64,000 nucleotides of DNA from Xaviernesmea rhizosphaerae (GTDB lineage Bacteria > Pseudomonadota > Alphaproteobacteria > Rhizobiales > Rhizobiaceae): positions 30,244 through 94,243 of the forward strand of contig NZ_MKIO01000033.1 in assembly GCF_001938945.1 (NCBI RefSeq), written 5' to 3'. The notes beneath the pieces are model-generated. The model ran no database searches and had not been told where the DNA came from. It saw nothing but the letters and a program-made list of their open reading frames with translations. Positions 9,182 through 20,768 of this stretch are shown piece by piece (position 1 is the first letter of the stretch; every line of letters begins with the position of its first letter). The position numbers and the translations under genes are program-made.

Positions 9182-9579
9182 GGGCGGGTTTCCGGGTCCG
9201 GCCGGTCGAGCTTGCCGGAGCGGGCATCGTGGCGGAACTGCAGGTTGATCAGCACGCCCTTCATCAGCCGCGTCGCGACCAGGCTGAGCACGATGGCGAG
9301 CGGCCCCCAGAGCGCGATCTGCAGCCAGAGCGGCGGCGCGAAATTGATCTCGGCCCAGAGCGCCAGGCCGACGACGATGAAACCGACGATCAGAATGACG
9401 AAGACGACAGGGCCATCCCCCGAATCGGCAAAGCCGAAATCGAGCCCGCAGGCGGTGCAAGCGGGGCGCACGGCGAGCAGCCCCTGAAACAGCCGGCCCT
9501 GTCCGCAGCGCGGGCAATGTCCGGTCAGCCCCGATTTCACGGGGTCGACAGGCGGCCAGAGGGCCTGATCATCGGACAT
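9178..9579 (-). CDS. DUF983 family membrane protein
   Basis: This 133-residue protein starts with a zinc-ribbon-like segment (HCPRCGQGRLF ... ACTACGLDF) and has two membrane spans at about residues 55-80 and 85-105. DUF983 proteins accompany cytochrome c oxidase genes in alphaproteobacteria and are thought to help assembly; no biochemical role is established. The ATG at 9579 is preceded by GGGGAGAAC. The gene overlaps the SURF1 gene by four bases and is separated from ctaE by a kinase gene on the other strand. Confidence 0.9.
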   Translation of the reverse strand: MSDDQALWPPVDPVKSGLTGHCPRCGQGRLFQGLLAVRPACTACGLDFGFADSGDGPVVFVILIVGFIVVGLALWAEINFAPPLWLQIALWGPLAIVLSLVATRLMKGVLINLQFRHDARSGKLDRPDPETRP

Positions 9580-9599
9580 GCTGTTCTCCCCGTCTCGAT

Positions 9600-9702
9600 T
9601 AGAGCATCGGACCGAAAAGTGGGAACCGGTTTTCGGAAAAATCCGATGCAAAAACAAAATTATAGAGCATTGTTCTGCGTGCTATTTTCAGTCCGATTCT
9701 CT
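9600..9702. repeat. Rhizobial palindromic intergenic element, one and a half copies
   Basis: A full copy (AGAGCATCGGACCGAAAAGT continuing through GGGAACCGGTTTTCGG to ATCCGATGC) is followed by a degraded second half ending in TCCGATTCTCT. It sits between the divergent DUF983 and phosphotransferase-like genes. Confidence 0.75.
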
Positions 9703-9913
9703 AATGTGCGGCGTTTCGGTTTGCAGGAGCAGGCCCGCCGCCAGCGAGACCGGCGCATCGGGTCGAAAGCCTCTTCGGGTTTTTCGATCCGATGCGCCGA
9801 GCCCTCGCTTTTGGCAGGAAAACCTGTCAGAGCCCAGCCTTCATTCCAAGCCCCGTTGCTTCGGCCCGGCCATGCCGGCACCGGGCGCCGCCCGCCGGAC
9901 AGGAACAAGCCGC

Positions 9914-10564
9914 ATGACCGACATCCAGGCGCCCGCCCCCATTGTCATCCTGAACGGTGCGCCGCGCAGCGGCAAGACCTCGATCGCGCGCGCCCTTCAG
10001 GCGCAGGCAGACGAGATCTGGATCAATCTGGGCGTGGACGTCTATGCCCGCGCCACGCCGGAAAAGCTCCTGCCGGGGATCGGCCTCAGGCCGGGCGGCG
10101 AGCGGGCCGATCTTGAGAAACACCTGCCGCGGCTTTATGCCGGCCTCTGGGAGTCGATTGCCGCCCATGCGCGCTGCGGCCTGCCGGTCGTGGCCGATGT
10201 CGGCCTGCATGACGGGCATTCACGCGCGCTGAACCTCCTGCAGGACGCCGCCCGGCGGCTCGATGGGCTGCCGGTTCTCTTCGTCGGCGTCTATTGCACG
10301 CTGCCGGAGATCCTCGCCCGCCGCGCCGCCGACCCGAATGCCAACGGCACGCGCTATGCGCGGCCCATGCCGAACCAGCCCGTGCCGCGTCCTGTCCTGC
10401 TCTGGCAGAAAGCCGTGCATCAGCCGGGCCAGTATGATCTCGCGCTCGACACCGCGAGCCTGTCGCCCGAAAACTGCGCCACCCAGATCCTCGATCGGCT
10501 TTGCGCACCGCGCGAGCGGCCGAGTGTGTTCGAGCAGATCAACGGCACCTGGCGCGCGCGCTGA
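9914..10564 (+). CDS. Chloramphenicol phosphotransferase-like P-loop kinase
   Basis: This 216-residue protein has a Walker A motif close to the N terminus (ILNGAPRSGKTSIARAL) and a length and pattern like the chloramphenicol 3-O-phosphotransferase family, including DVGLHDGHSRAL and the late arginine-rich RRAADPNANGTRYAR segment. The true substrate is unknown: family members act on small molecules, and resistance should not be assumed. The ATG at 9914 directly precedes the P-loop region; the frame is open to 9578, but that part runs through repeat sequence. It is the only plus-strand gene in the cox cluster and has palindromic elements on both sides, suggesting insertion. Confidence 0.8.
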   Translation: MTDIQAPAPIVILNGAPRSGKTSIARALQAQADEIWINLGVDVYARATPEKLLPGIGLRPGGERADLEKHLPRLYAGLWESIAAHARCGLPVVADVGLHDGHSRALNLLQDAARRLDGLPVLFVGVYCTLPEILARRAADPNANGTRYARPMPNQPVPRPVLLWQKAVHQPGQYDLALDTASLSPENCATQILDRLCAPRERPSVFEQINGTWRAR

Positions 10565-10660
10565 CCAGGCCATAGCCCGGGTCCGGCAGCGTCTCGCCAA
10601 AAAGCGCCGGCCGCATCTCGGGGGCCAGCGCCATTGCGCCCTTCAGAGTCTCGGACTTTC

Positions 10661-10697
10661 CCGAAAACCGGCTCCCGGTTTCCGGTCCGGTGCCTTA
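10661..10697. repeat. Rhizobial palindromic intergenic element abutting ctaE
   Basis: A diverged copy (CCGAAAACCGGCTCCCGG ... TCCGGTCCGGTGCC) runs directly into the ctaE stop codon, so that TAA lies at its edge. Confidence 0.65.
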
Positions 10698-11570
10698 GCC
10701 GGCAATCGGCGCGCCCCAGCCACCCCAGACATAGATGGCGAAAAACAGGAACAGCCAGACCACGTCGACGAAGTGCCAGTACCAGGCGGCTGCCTCGAAA
10801 CCGAAATGGCGCTGCGGCGTGAAATCGCCCTTCACGGCGCGGATCAGGCAGACGAGCAGGAAGATGGTGCCAACAAGCACATGGAAGCCATGGAAGCCCG
10901 TGGCCATGAAGAAGGTGGCGCCGTAGATCGAGTCCTTGAAGGCAAAGGGCGCGTGCATGTACTCATAGGCCTGCACGAAAGAGAACAGCACGCCGAGCAC
11001 GACGGTGAGCGACAGGCCGGTGATCAGGCCCTTGCGGTCGTTCTGCAGCAGCGCGTGGTGCGCCCACGTCACCGTCGTTCCCGACAGGAGCAGGATCACG
11101 GTGTTGTAGATCGGCAGATGCCAGGGATCGAGCACCTCGACGCCCTTCGGCGGCCATTGCCCGCCGGTGAAGGTGGCGCGGGTCGCCTGGATCGCCTCGC
11201 CGGGGAAGAGGCTGGCATCGAAATAGGCCCAGAACCAGGCCACGAAGAACATCACCTCCGAGGCGATGAACATGATCATGCCATAGCGCAGGTGGAGCGA
11301 GACGACGCGGGTGTGATGGCCCTCATGCGCCTCCTTGATCGTATCCGACCACCAGCCGAACATGGTGTAGAGCACCACGGCGAGGCCAATGAAGAAGATC
11401 CAGGGATTGGCGAGATTGAGGCCGAACAGGTGGAAGCTGCCGCCCGAGAGATAGCGCATATAGCCGACGCCGCCAAAGGCCATGACGAAGGCGCCGATCG
11501 AGGCCAGAAGCGGCCAGGGGCTCGGATCGATGATGTGATAGTCGTGATTCTTCTGGTGTGCCTCGGCCAT
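10695..11570 (-). CDS. ctaE: Cytochrome c oxidase subunit III
   Basis: This 291-residue protein is the seven-helix subunit III of the aa3-type oxidase. It starts MAEAHQKNHDYHIIDPSPWP and keeps family segments such as the Glu in ASEVMFFVAWFWAYFDASLFP, WAHHALL, GFHGFHVLVGTIFL, and the C-terminal HFVDVVWLFLFFAIYVWGG. Subunit III stabilises proton uptake and the binuclear centre. The start at 11570 fits the family; an upstream frame extension to 11636 is not expected. It is the last oxidase gene in the minus-strand cluster, about 380 bases downstream of ctaG. Confidence 0.96.
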   Translation of the reverse strand: MAEAHQKNHDYHIIDPSPWPLLASIGAFVMAFGGVGYMRYLSGGSFHLFGLNLANPWIFFIGLAVVLYTMFGWWSDTIKEAHEGHHTRVVSLHLRYGMIMFIASEVMFFVAWFWAYFDASLFPGEAIQATRATFTGGQWPPKGVEVLDPWHLPIYNTVILLLSGTTVTWAHHALLQNDRKGLITGLSLTVVLGVLFSFVQAYEYMHAPFAFKDSIYGATFFMATGFHGFHVLVGTIFLLVCLIRAVKGDFTPQRHFGFEAAAWYWHFVDVVWLFLFFAIYVWGGWGAPIAG

Positions 11571-11953
11571 GAATACTCCCCCGTCTCCGTCCTCGACGCT
11601 CTGCGCTCGTTCCCGCCAGGCGGGCCCGCGCGTCATCCTCCGCCGCCGGGCCGTCCTGATCGAAAATTCCCGCCCGGCCCTGCCTGTCGATGCGCCGGCA
11701 AGGCCTTCCTTCCCATCAACTTACCCTGAATTCGCCTGTAATCCAGAGCCATTGCCACAGGTCGCCTTTTTCCTCGGCGTCCTGCCAGTTCCAGTCGAAG
11801 GCCGGTCCGGTCAATCGCACAGATCCCGGCCGGCTCCACCGCTTGACAGCATCTGACTGAAAGCCGGATGCTGTCTGATGCTCTCCATTCTCTGTTTGTG
11901 CATCGGAGTGTTCCGAAAACCGGTTCCCACTTTTCGGTCCGATGCTCTAATGT
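11571..11953. other. ctaG-ctaE intergenic region with a repeat and a possible tiny ORF
   Basis: The region contains a palindromic element near ctaG. On the minus strand at 11716-11820 there is a GTG-initiated frame of 34 codons, unusually rich in Trp (DWNWQDAEEKGDLWQWLW). Whether this is translated is unknown; no strong ribosome site is at the right distance. Confidence 0.4.
11880..11950. repeat. Rhizobial palindromic intergenic element in the cox operon
   Basis: The full-type element begins with a TGCTCTCCATTCTCTG-like lead and GCATCGGA, has CCGAAAACCGGTTCCCAC at its centre, and ends in GGTCCGATGCTCTAA. It lies four bases past the ctaG stop and can fold in the operon transcript. Confidence 0.8.
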
Positions 11954-12565
11954 TCAGCCACCCTGCGGCGGAGGAACCACGGCGCCCTTCACGCTCGCCA
12001 ACGGCTTCGACGGCGTATGCGGATAGAAGGTGTAGGAGAGCGTCAGCGTGCGGATGCCGCGCGTTTCGATCGGCTTGACGATCTCGGGATCGACGAAGAA
12101 GACTACGGGCATTTCCCGCTCCTCGCCCGGCTGCAGCGTCGTCTCCGTAAAGCAGAAGCATTGCACCTTGTTGAAATAGGCGCCCGCGGCCATCGGCGTG
12201 ACGTTGAACACCGCCTGCCCCGTCGTCGGGACCGAAGCGATGTTCTTGACCTTGAACGAGACCTGCACCGTCTCGCCGATGCGCGGCTCGACCGCGCGGT
12301 CGATTGGGGTGAAGCGCCAGGGAAGCCCGCCGCCGATATTGGCGTCGAAGGTCACGCGGATGCGCTGGTCGAGAATGGTATCGGAGGCCTGCTCCACCCG
12401 CTGCGTCGTGCCGTTATAGCCGGTGACACGGCAGAACATGTCGTAGAGCGGCACGGCCGCATAGGACATGCCGATCATCCCGCCGACGAAGGCCAGACAG
12501 GCGGCAACGATCAGCCCGTCATTGCGCCGCTTTCCCTGCATCGTCTGTTGCGTCCCGTCCGTCAT
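11954..12565 (-). CDS. ctaG: Cytochrome c oxidase assembly protein CtaG (Cox11)
   Basis: This 203-residue copper chaperone delivers Cu(B) to oxidase subunit I. It has one N-terminal membrane span (about residues 18-38, [20 protein letters not shown]) and a periplasmic domain with the copper-binding [15 protein letters not shown] motif and VFFVDPEI. The ATG at 12565 is preceded by AGGAGGAGCC, which decides the start over the ATG at 12604. It lies between the CoxF-like gene and ctaE. Confidence 0.95.
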   Translation of the reverse strand: MTDGTQQTMQGKRRNDGLIVAACLAFVGGMIGMSYAAVPLYDMFCRVTGYNGTTQRVEQASDTILDQRIRVTFDANIGGGLPWRFTPIDRAVEPRIGETVQVSFKVKNIASVPTTGQAVFNVTPMAAGAYFNKVQCFCFTETTLQPGEEREMPVVFFVDPEIVKPIETRGIRTLTLSYTFYPHTPSKPLASVKGAVVPPPQGG

Positions 12566-12600
12566 GCCCGGCTCCTCCTTCCGTGCGTGCGAATCCCAGA

Positions 12601-12708
12601 TCATGCCGCCGAAAACCGGCTCCTAGTTCTCGGTCCGATGCTCTCACTTTTTTGTTTCGCATCAGATTGTCCCGAAAACCGGTTCCCACTTTTCGGTCCG
12701 ATGCTTTA
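12601..12708. repeat. Two tandem rhizobial palindromic intergenic elements
   Basis: Two copies lie side by side, one diverged (CCGAAAACCGGCTCCTAG) and one close to consensus (CCGAAAACCGGTTCCCAC, then GGTCCGATGC). The second ends at the stop codon of the CoxF-like gene. Confidence 0.75.
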
Positions 12709-12849
12709 ATGCGCCATTCCCGCCCCGAACTTGATCAGCGTGATCGCATAGAACAGCGCCACCAGGGCGAAGAGCGCCAGGCCGACCGCCACGTTCCGGC
12801 TACGGCGCGACTTTTTCTGCGCTTCGGTCAGCGTCACCCGCTGGATCAT
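12706..12849 (-). CDS. CoxF-like small membrane protein of the oxidase operon
   Basis: This is a 47-residue protein starting [19 protein letters not shown], with a basic N terminus and one membrane span (about residues 20-40, [20 protein letters not shown]), ending KFGAGMAH. Small CoxF-type proteins of this shape lie between ctaB and ctaG in many alphaproteobacterial cox operons and are thought to be assembly factors or small subunits. The start overlaps the ctaB stop by four bases (ATGA), a strong sign of coupled translation. Its TAA stop falls at the edge of a palindromic element. Confidence 0.85.
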   Translation of the reverse strand: MIQRVTLTEAQKKSRRSRNVAVGLALFALVALFYAITLIKFGAGMAH

Positions 12850-13793
12850 GCCCAGGCCCCCGTCATCAGCGCCTGCGCCAGCCGGTCGATCATCAGCGCG
12901 GCGAAGATCACGAAGAGATAGAGGATGGAGTAGCCGAACAGTTTCTTGGCCGGAACCATCGCCTTGTCTCCGTCAGGCATGCGCTTGACCTTGACCGACA
13001 GCCAGACGAAAACGGCGCCGAGCAGGCCGGCAAAGACGCCATAGACGGGGCTGGAGAGACCAATGGCTGCCGGCGCCACGCCGACGGCGGCGGTCAGCAC
13101 GGCATAGACCAGGATTTGCGTCTTGGTCGTCGCCTCGCCACAGACATTCGGCATCATCGGCACGCCCACGGCCTCGTAATCCTTCATCTTGAACAGCGCC
13201 AGCGCCCAGAAATGGGCCGGCGTCCACAGGAAGATGATCAGGAACAGCACGATGCTTTCGAGCGAGACGCCGCCGGTCACGCAGGCCCAGCCGATCATCG
13301 GCGGAAAGGCGCCGGCCGCGCCGCCGATGACGATATTCTGCGGCGTCGAGCGCTTCAGCCACATCGTATAGATCACGGCATAGAAGAAGATGGTGAAGGC
13401 GAGCAGACCGGCAGACAGCCAGTTCACGGCCAGGCCCAGGATCGCCACCGAGAAGGCCGACAGCGTCAGGCCGAAGCCGAGCGCCTCACCCGGGCGGATG
13501 CGGCCGGCGGGGATCGGCCGGCGGGCCGTCCGGGTCATCACGCGGTCGATATCGGCGTCGTACCACATGTTGAGCGCGCCGGAGGCGCCGGCCCCCACGG
13601 TGATACAGAGAATGGCCACCACGGCCAGCACCGGATGCAGATGACCCGGCGCCAGCATCAGGCCGGCAAAGGCGGTGAACACCACGAGCGACATCACGCG
13701 CGGCTTCAAGAGGGCCAGGTAATCGCGCGCCGTGGCCTCCGACAGGAGGCCGGCGTCGAGACAGACCGTTTCGCGATCGTCGATGGCGGTCAT
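12846..13793 (-). CDS. ctaB: Heme O synthase (protoheme IX farnesyltransferase)
   Basis: This 315-residue polytopic membrane enzyme farnesylates heme b to heme o, the precursor of heme a. The prenyltransferase motif [19 protein letters not shown], with its Asn-Asp-Asp spacing, is present, as are the N-terminal [11 protein letters not shown] and the second Asp-containing loop ([18 protein letters not shown]). About nine membrane spans are expected. It lies downstream of ctaD and is coupled to the CoxF-like gene. The farnesyl donor comes from the pathway served by dxs and ispH, also in this window. Confidence 0.96.
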   Translation of the reverse strand: MTAIDDRETVCLDAGLLSEATARDYLALLKPRVMSLVVFTAFAGLMLAPGHLHPVLAVVAILCITVGAGASGALNMWYDADIDRVMTRTARRPIPAGRIRPGEALGFGLTLSAFSVAILGLAVNWLSAGLLAFTIFFYAVIYTMWLKRSTPQNIVIGGAAGAFPPMIGWACVTGGVSLESIVLFLIIFLWTPAHFWALALFKMKDYEAVGVPMMPNVCGEATTKTQILVYAVLTAAVGVAPAAIGLSSPVYGVFAGLLGAVFVWLSVKVKRMPDGDKAMVPAKKLFGYSILYLFVIFAALMIDRLAQALMTGAWA

Positions 13794-14161
13794 TCGTACT
13801 ATCCAATCTCAGGGCGTTTACCTGCATCAAGACAGGAAAACGCTTGCGCTTTCGTTTCCGGCGCCGAAAGGGGCATCGGGCACGGCCGCGATTGCCGGGC
13901 CTTACCGATGTAACCGATCCTCATGCTTTCCCCCATGTGACGCAAAGCCGCTGTCTGCGCTCGGCATCCCATGGACGAGGCCTGCGCCTCCTCCAACACA
14001 GGCCGCGCCGGAAAGCATGCGCCGCCGGTCCGGCTATGTCACGACATATCCGTCTTGAAAAGACTGCAATCGATCTTTGCTTGCGCCAATGCGCCCGCTG
14101 CCGGGGCTGTCAGAGCCGGATCGCGCCGGATGGCGGCGCGATCTCGTTGCTTATCGGCCGG
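13794..14161. other. ctaD-ctaB intergenic region, nothing recognised
   Basis: No convincing gene or terminator was recognised here. The gap is long for an operon, so ctaB may have its own promoter. Confidence 0.4.
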
Positions 14162-16749
<2,588 letters not shown>

Positions 16750-17187
16750 AACGATCTCTCCCCTCTGGCCGTTTTCGCCGCCGAACCTGCCGGCCCGGAG
16801 CCGGCGAAAAGCCTGCCAACCTCCATCGTTTCAAACCACAGATTGACCAATGTCGCAATGTTTGTCCATCCGCCGGATTGTCGCATTTTCCCGAGCGCGG
16901 ACGTGATCTTGGCCGGGTTTTCGCGCGCGCCTCGCGCGGCGGCCGTGCCAGCAACGGCCCCGGCCTGATTTCCGCCACAAGACGCCCGTCTAAAGCCTTG
17001 TCTGACGCGCGCAGATCGAGCCGCGCGCCACCGGCATGCGGCAATCAGCGCAGCATTTGCCCGGTGGAAAACACGCAGTTTATCATGGCCGCGCATGGAT
17101 TTGCCGGCCGCATCGGGCCATCCGGGCTTTTCATTTGCGCGCACGCGCTTCAAGAATAGCGCCAACGATTCGGAGTTCGAGGTTTAC
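16750..17187. other. Divergent promoter region between ctaC and the IalB gene
   Basis: No gene was recognised. This region should hold the promoter of the oxidase operon on the minus strand and that of the IalB gene on the plus strand. No clear regulator site could be assigned by eye. Confidence 0.5.
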
Positions 17188-17760
17188 ATGGGCTTGCCCC
17201 TTCTTTCCCGGCTGTCGGTCGCGGCCGCCCTGTCCGTCGCTGCAGCCTTCGGCGCGCAGGCCCAGACGCAGCAGCCTCCGGCACCGCAGCCGTCCGCCCC
17301 ATCGGCACCGGCATCCCCCCAGACGAATGCGCCGGGCACGGTGAAATCGAATCACGGAGCCTGGTCGATCGTCTGCGACCAGCCGGCCGGCGCCTCCGGC
17401 GAGCAATGCGCGCTGATGCAGAACGTGATCGCCGAGGACCGGCCGGAGGTCGGCCTGTCGGTCGTGATCCTGAAGACCGCCGATCGCAAGGCGAAGATCC
17501 TGCGCGTTCTCGCCCCGCTCGGCGTGCTCCTGCCCAACGGCCTCGGCCTCAATGTCGATGGCAAGGATATCGGCCGCGCCTATTTCGTGCGCTGCTTCAA
17601 CGATGGCTGCTATGCCGAGGTGGTGCTGGAAGACGAACTTCTGAAAACCTTCCGCTCGGGTCAGACGGCGACCTTCATCGTCTTCCAGTCGCCCGAGGAA
17701 GGCATCGGCATTCCCGTCGACCTCAAGGGCTTCGGCGAGGGTTACGACGCCCTGCCCTGA
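17188..17760 (+). CDS. Invasion-associated locus B (IalB) family protein
   Basis: This 190-residue secreted protein has a signal peptide (MGLPLLSRLSVAAALSVAAA, cleaved after AQA), a Pro/Gln/Ala-rich linker to about residue 50, and an IalB domain beginning at HGAWSIVCDQPAG, with a cysteine pair (CDQ ... EQCALMQ) and a second one (VRCFNDGCYAEV). IalB is known from Bartonella erythrocyte invasion, but free-living alphaproteobacteria carry several paralogues of unknown periplasmic role. The ATG at 17188 is chosen because it begins the signal peptide. Confidence 0.9.
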   Translation: MGLPLLSRLSVAAALSVAAAFGAQAQTQQPPAPQPSAPSAPASPQTNAPGTVKSNHGAWSIVCDQPAGASGEQCALMQNVIAEDRPEVGLSVVILKTADRKAKILRVLAPLGVLLPNGLGLNVDGKDIGRAYFVRCFNDGCYAEVVLEDELLKTFRSGQTATFIVFQSPEEGIGIPVDLKGFGEGYDALP

Positions 17761-17883
17761 GGCACCCATCGGCGCGCTTGTCCAGGGTCACCGCGAGATG
17801 GCCATGCCAGCCTTGCGGAGGCGGAAGGCGCCCTCTACATGGGAAACTCGACCAAGAGACCGAACGCTGCAGGAGCCTCCCCG

Positions 17884-19299
17884 ATGACGAACGATCTGAT
17901 CTCGCTGTTCGATGCGGACGAGGCCTCGGTCCAGGCCATTCTGAAACAGACGCTGGCCCGCGCCGATGATGGCGAGCTTTATCTGGAGCATGGCCAGTCG
18001 GAGGTTCTGTCCTTCGACAATGGCCGGCTGAAGGGCGGCAGCTTCAATACCGATCAGGGTTTTGGCCTGCGCGCTGTGGCCGGTGAGGCCGTCGGCTATG
18101 CCCATTCCGGCGAATTGTCGCTGTCCGCGCTGAAGCGGGCGGCCGATGCGGTCGGTGCCGTCACCCATGGCCATAGCGGCACCTATGCCGCCTCCCCGCA
18201 AAAGACCAATGCCCGCCTTTATGGCGAGGACAATCCGATCGGCCAGCCGAGCTTCGAGGCCAAGGTCGCGCTCCTGGCCGAGATCGACGCCTATTTGCGC
18301 GCGCACGATCCGAAGGTGCGCCAGGTGACGGCAACGGTGGCGGCGAGCTGGCAGGTGGTGGAAATCCTGCGCGCCGATGGCGAGCGCATGCGCGACATCC
18401 GCCCGATGACCCGGCTGAATATCTCGGTGGTGACGGGCGATGGCGACCGGCAGGAATCCGGCAGCTTCGGCGTCGGCGGCCGGCGCGGCTTTGCCGAGTT
18501 TCTCACCGAGGAGAGCTGGAAGGCCGGCGCCGACGAGGCGCTGCGCCAGGCGCTGGTCAATCTCGATGCGGTGGAGGCCCCTGCCGGCACGATGGACGTC
18601 GTGCTCGGCTCCGGCTGGCCAGGCGTGATGCTGCACGAGGCTGTCGGCCATGGCCTGGAAGGCGACTTCAACCGCAAAAAAACCTCCGCCTTTGCCGGCC
18701 TGATGGGCGAGCAGGTGGCGGCAAAAGGCGTCACTGTGGTTGATGACGGCACGATCGAGGAGCGCCGCGGCTCGCTGACGATCGACGACGAAGGCACCCC
18801 GTCCGCCTATAATGTCCTAATCGAGGATGGCAGGCTGGTGGGCTACATGCAGGACCGGCAGAACGCCCGGCTGATGGGCATGCGTCCCACGGGCAATGGC
18901 CGTCGCCAATCTTACGCGCATGTGCCGATGCCGCGCATGACCAACACCTATATGCTCGGCGGCGACAAGACGCCCGAGGAGATCATCGCCTCGGTCAAGA
19001 AGGGGCTCTATGCCGTCTCCTTCGGCGGCGGCCAGGTGGACATCACCTCCGGCAAATTCGTCTTCGGCTGCACGGAAGCCTATCTGATCGAAGACGGGAA
19101 GATCGGCGCGCCGGTCAAGGGCGCCATGCTGATCGGCAACGGCCCGGATGCGATGAAGCGCATCACCATGATCGGCAACGACATGAAGCTCGACACCGGC
19201 ATGGGCAATTGCGGCAAGGGCGGCCAATGGGTTCCGGTCGGCGTCGGCCAGCCGCATCTCAGGATGAACGAGACGACCGTCGGCGGCACGAGGGCGTAA
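17884..19299 (+). CDS. tldD: Metalloprotease TldD
   Basis: This 471-residue protein is TldD, one half of the TldD/TldE zinc metalloprotease that degrades unfolded peptides and matures some modified peptides. The active-site motif HEAVGHGLEGD is intact, and the C-terminal domain has the expected GGGQVDITSGKFVFGCTEAYLIEDGKIG. TldE is not encoded in this window. The start at 17884 is supported by a purine-rich AGGAG about ten bases upstream; the frame is open to 17839. The next gene begins within a few bases of the stop. Confidence 0.96.
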   Translation: MTNDLISLFDADEASVQAILKQTLARADDGELYLEHGQSEVLSFDNGRLKGGSFNTDQGFGLRAVAGEAVGYAHSGELSLSALKRAADAVGAVTHGHSGTYAASPQKTNARLYGEDNPIGQPSFEAKVALLAEIDAYLRAHDPKVRQVTATVAASWQVVEILRADGERMRDIRPMTRLNISVVTGDGDRQESGSFGVGGRRGFAEFLTEESWKAGADEALRQALVNLDAVEAPAGTMDVVLGSGWPGVMLHEAVGHGLEGDFNRKKTSAFAGLMGEQVAAKGVTVVDDGTIEERRGSLTIDDEGTPSAYNVLIEDGRLVGYMQDRQNARLMGMRPTGNGRRQSYAHVPMPRMTNTYMLGGDKTPEEIIASVKKGLYAVSFGGGQVDITSGKFVFGCTEAYLIEDGKIGAPVKGAMLIGNGPDAMKRITMIGNDMKLDTGMGNCGKGGQWVPVGVGQPHLRMNETTVGGTRA

Positions 19300-19304
19300 T
19301 CTTG

Positions 19305-19793
19305 GTGGCTCTGACCGTCCGTCCCTATCGTTCAGGCGACGAAGCGGGGATCGTCGCCGTGATCCTGCCGATCCAGCGCGAGGAATTCGCGATCGACATC
19401 ACGGCCGAGGACCAGCCTGATCTGACCGATATCGAGGGCTTTTACGGCGCGGGATCCGGCGGCTTCTGGGTGGCGGAGATGGACGGCCGGATCGTCGGCA
19501 CGATCGCGCTCAAGGATATCGGCGGGCGGCGGGGCGCCCTGCGCAAGATGTTCGTCGCCAAGCCGGCACGCGGAAGCGCGATCGGCGCCGGCCAGCAATT
19601 GCTCGACACGCTGCTGGCCCACGCGGCCGCCCACGGGGTCACGGAAGTCTTCCTCGGAACGACCGAGAAATTCCTGGCCGCCCACCGCTTCTATGAAAAG
19701 AACGATTTTGCTGCTGTCGATCCCATGGCTTTGCCTGAAGGTTTTCCGCGCATGGCCGTGGACACACGCTTCTATCGGCGGTCGCTTGTCTGA
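19305..19793 (+). CDS. GNAT family N-acetyltransferase
   Basis: This is a 162-residue GNAT-fold acyltransferase: N-terminal VRPYRSGDEAGI, the central GFWVAEMDGRIVGTIALKDI beta strands, the acetyl-CoA loop region RKMFVAKPARGSAIGAGQQLL, and FLGTTEKFLAAHRFYEKNDF near the end. The substrate cannot be inferred. It has no ATG near the conserved start; GTG at 19305 (or TTG at 19302) lies five bases after the tldD stop, so it is probably translated by coupling with tldD. Confidence 0.88.
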   Translation: MALTVRPYRSGDEAGIVAVILPIQREEFAIDITAEDQPDLTDIEGFYGAGSGGFWVAEMDGRIVGTIALKDIGGRRGALRKMFVAKPARGSAIGAGQQLLDTLLAHAAAHGVTEVFLGTTEKFLAAHRFYEKNDFAAVDPMALPEGFPRMAVDTRFYRRSLV

Positions 19794-19881
19794 GCGGAAG
19801 AACGCCTGACCACGCACATCATGCTTCTGTCGCAAAGCCCGTGTTAACAGCGCCCTTTGCTCAAGCCAGGAGACCGGACCG

Positions 19882-20667
19882 ATGAAGCGTGAAGACGTTG
19901 CCGCTTTCTGGGAGGCCAATGCCGAGGCATGGACCCAGCTTTCGCGCGAAGGCTACGATATCTATCGTGACGCGCTGAACACCCCCGCCTTCCTCGCCAT
20001 GCTGCCGCCGATTGCGGGCCTCGACGGGCTGGATGTCGGCTGCGGCGAGGGCACGAACACGCGCCAGCTCGCAGCGCTCGGCGCGCGCATGCAGGCGGTG
20101 GATCTTGCGCCCACCTTCATCTGCCATGCGCAGGAGACGGAGGCCGGCGCGCCGCTCGGCATTACCTACCAGACGGCCGATGCCCATGCGTTGCCCTTCG
20201 AGAAGGAGCGCTTCGATTTCGTCACCGCCTTTATGTCGCTAATGGATATGCCGGAGCAGGACCGCGTGCTGAGCGAAATCGCCCGCGTGCTGAAGCCCGG
20301 CGGCTTCCTGCAGTTTTCCATCCTCCATCCCTGCTTCGTGCCGCCCTATCGCAAGACGCTGCGCGATGCCGAGGGCAACGTGACGGGCGCGACGATCGCC
20401 GGCTATTTCGATGCGAGCGAGGGGCAGGTCGACCGCTGGATCTTTTCGGCCGCGCCGCCGGAGCGCCAGGCCGCCTTCGCGCCCTTCGCCATTCCGCGCT
20501 TCCACCGGACGCTGTCCTGGTGGGTGGATGCCATTGTCGGCGCCGGCCTGACGATCACCCGTTTCGGCGAGCCGAGCGCCTCGAAAGAGCTGGCCGAGGC
20601 GGTGCCGACAGTCGCCGACACGCGCGTAGTCGGCATCTTTCTGCATGTGCAGGCGCGCAAGCCGTAA
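19882..20667 (+). CDS. Class I SAM-dependent methyltransferase
   Basis: This is a 261-residue UbiE/type-11-like methyltransferase. Motif I is LDGLDVGCGEGTNTRQLA, followed by the acidic residue of MQAVDLAPTF and the post-motif FDFVTAFMSLMDMPEQDRVLSEIARVLKPGGFLQFSILHPCF. The acceptor is unknown; small-molecule methylation is most likely. The ATG at 19882 follows AGGAGACC by seven bases. It lies about 90 bases after the GNAT gene and may be expressed separately. Confidence 0.88.
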   Translation: MKREDVAAFWEANAEAWTQLSREGYDIYRDALNTPAFLAMLPPIAGLDGLDVGCGEGTNTRQLAALGARMQAVDLAPTFICHAQETEAGAPLGITYQTADAHALPFEKERFDFVTAFMSLMDMPEQDRVLSEIARVLKPGGFLQFSILHPCFVPPYRKTLRDAEGNVTGATIAGYFDASEGQVDRWIFSAAPPERQAAFAPFAIPRFHRTLSWWVDAIVGAGLTITRFGEPSASKELAEAVPTVADTRVVGIFLHVQARKP

Positions 20668-20768
20668 AACAGACTCGGCAGGATCCGAAAGCCGGAGACC
20701 ACTTTCCCGGCCGCGACCTCGACAGACGGCCGCAACCGCCTGTCGGGGGCGCGATCCCGCGAATTCCG

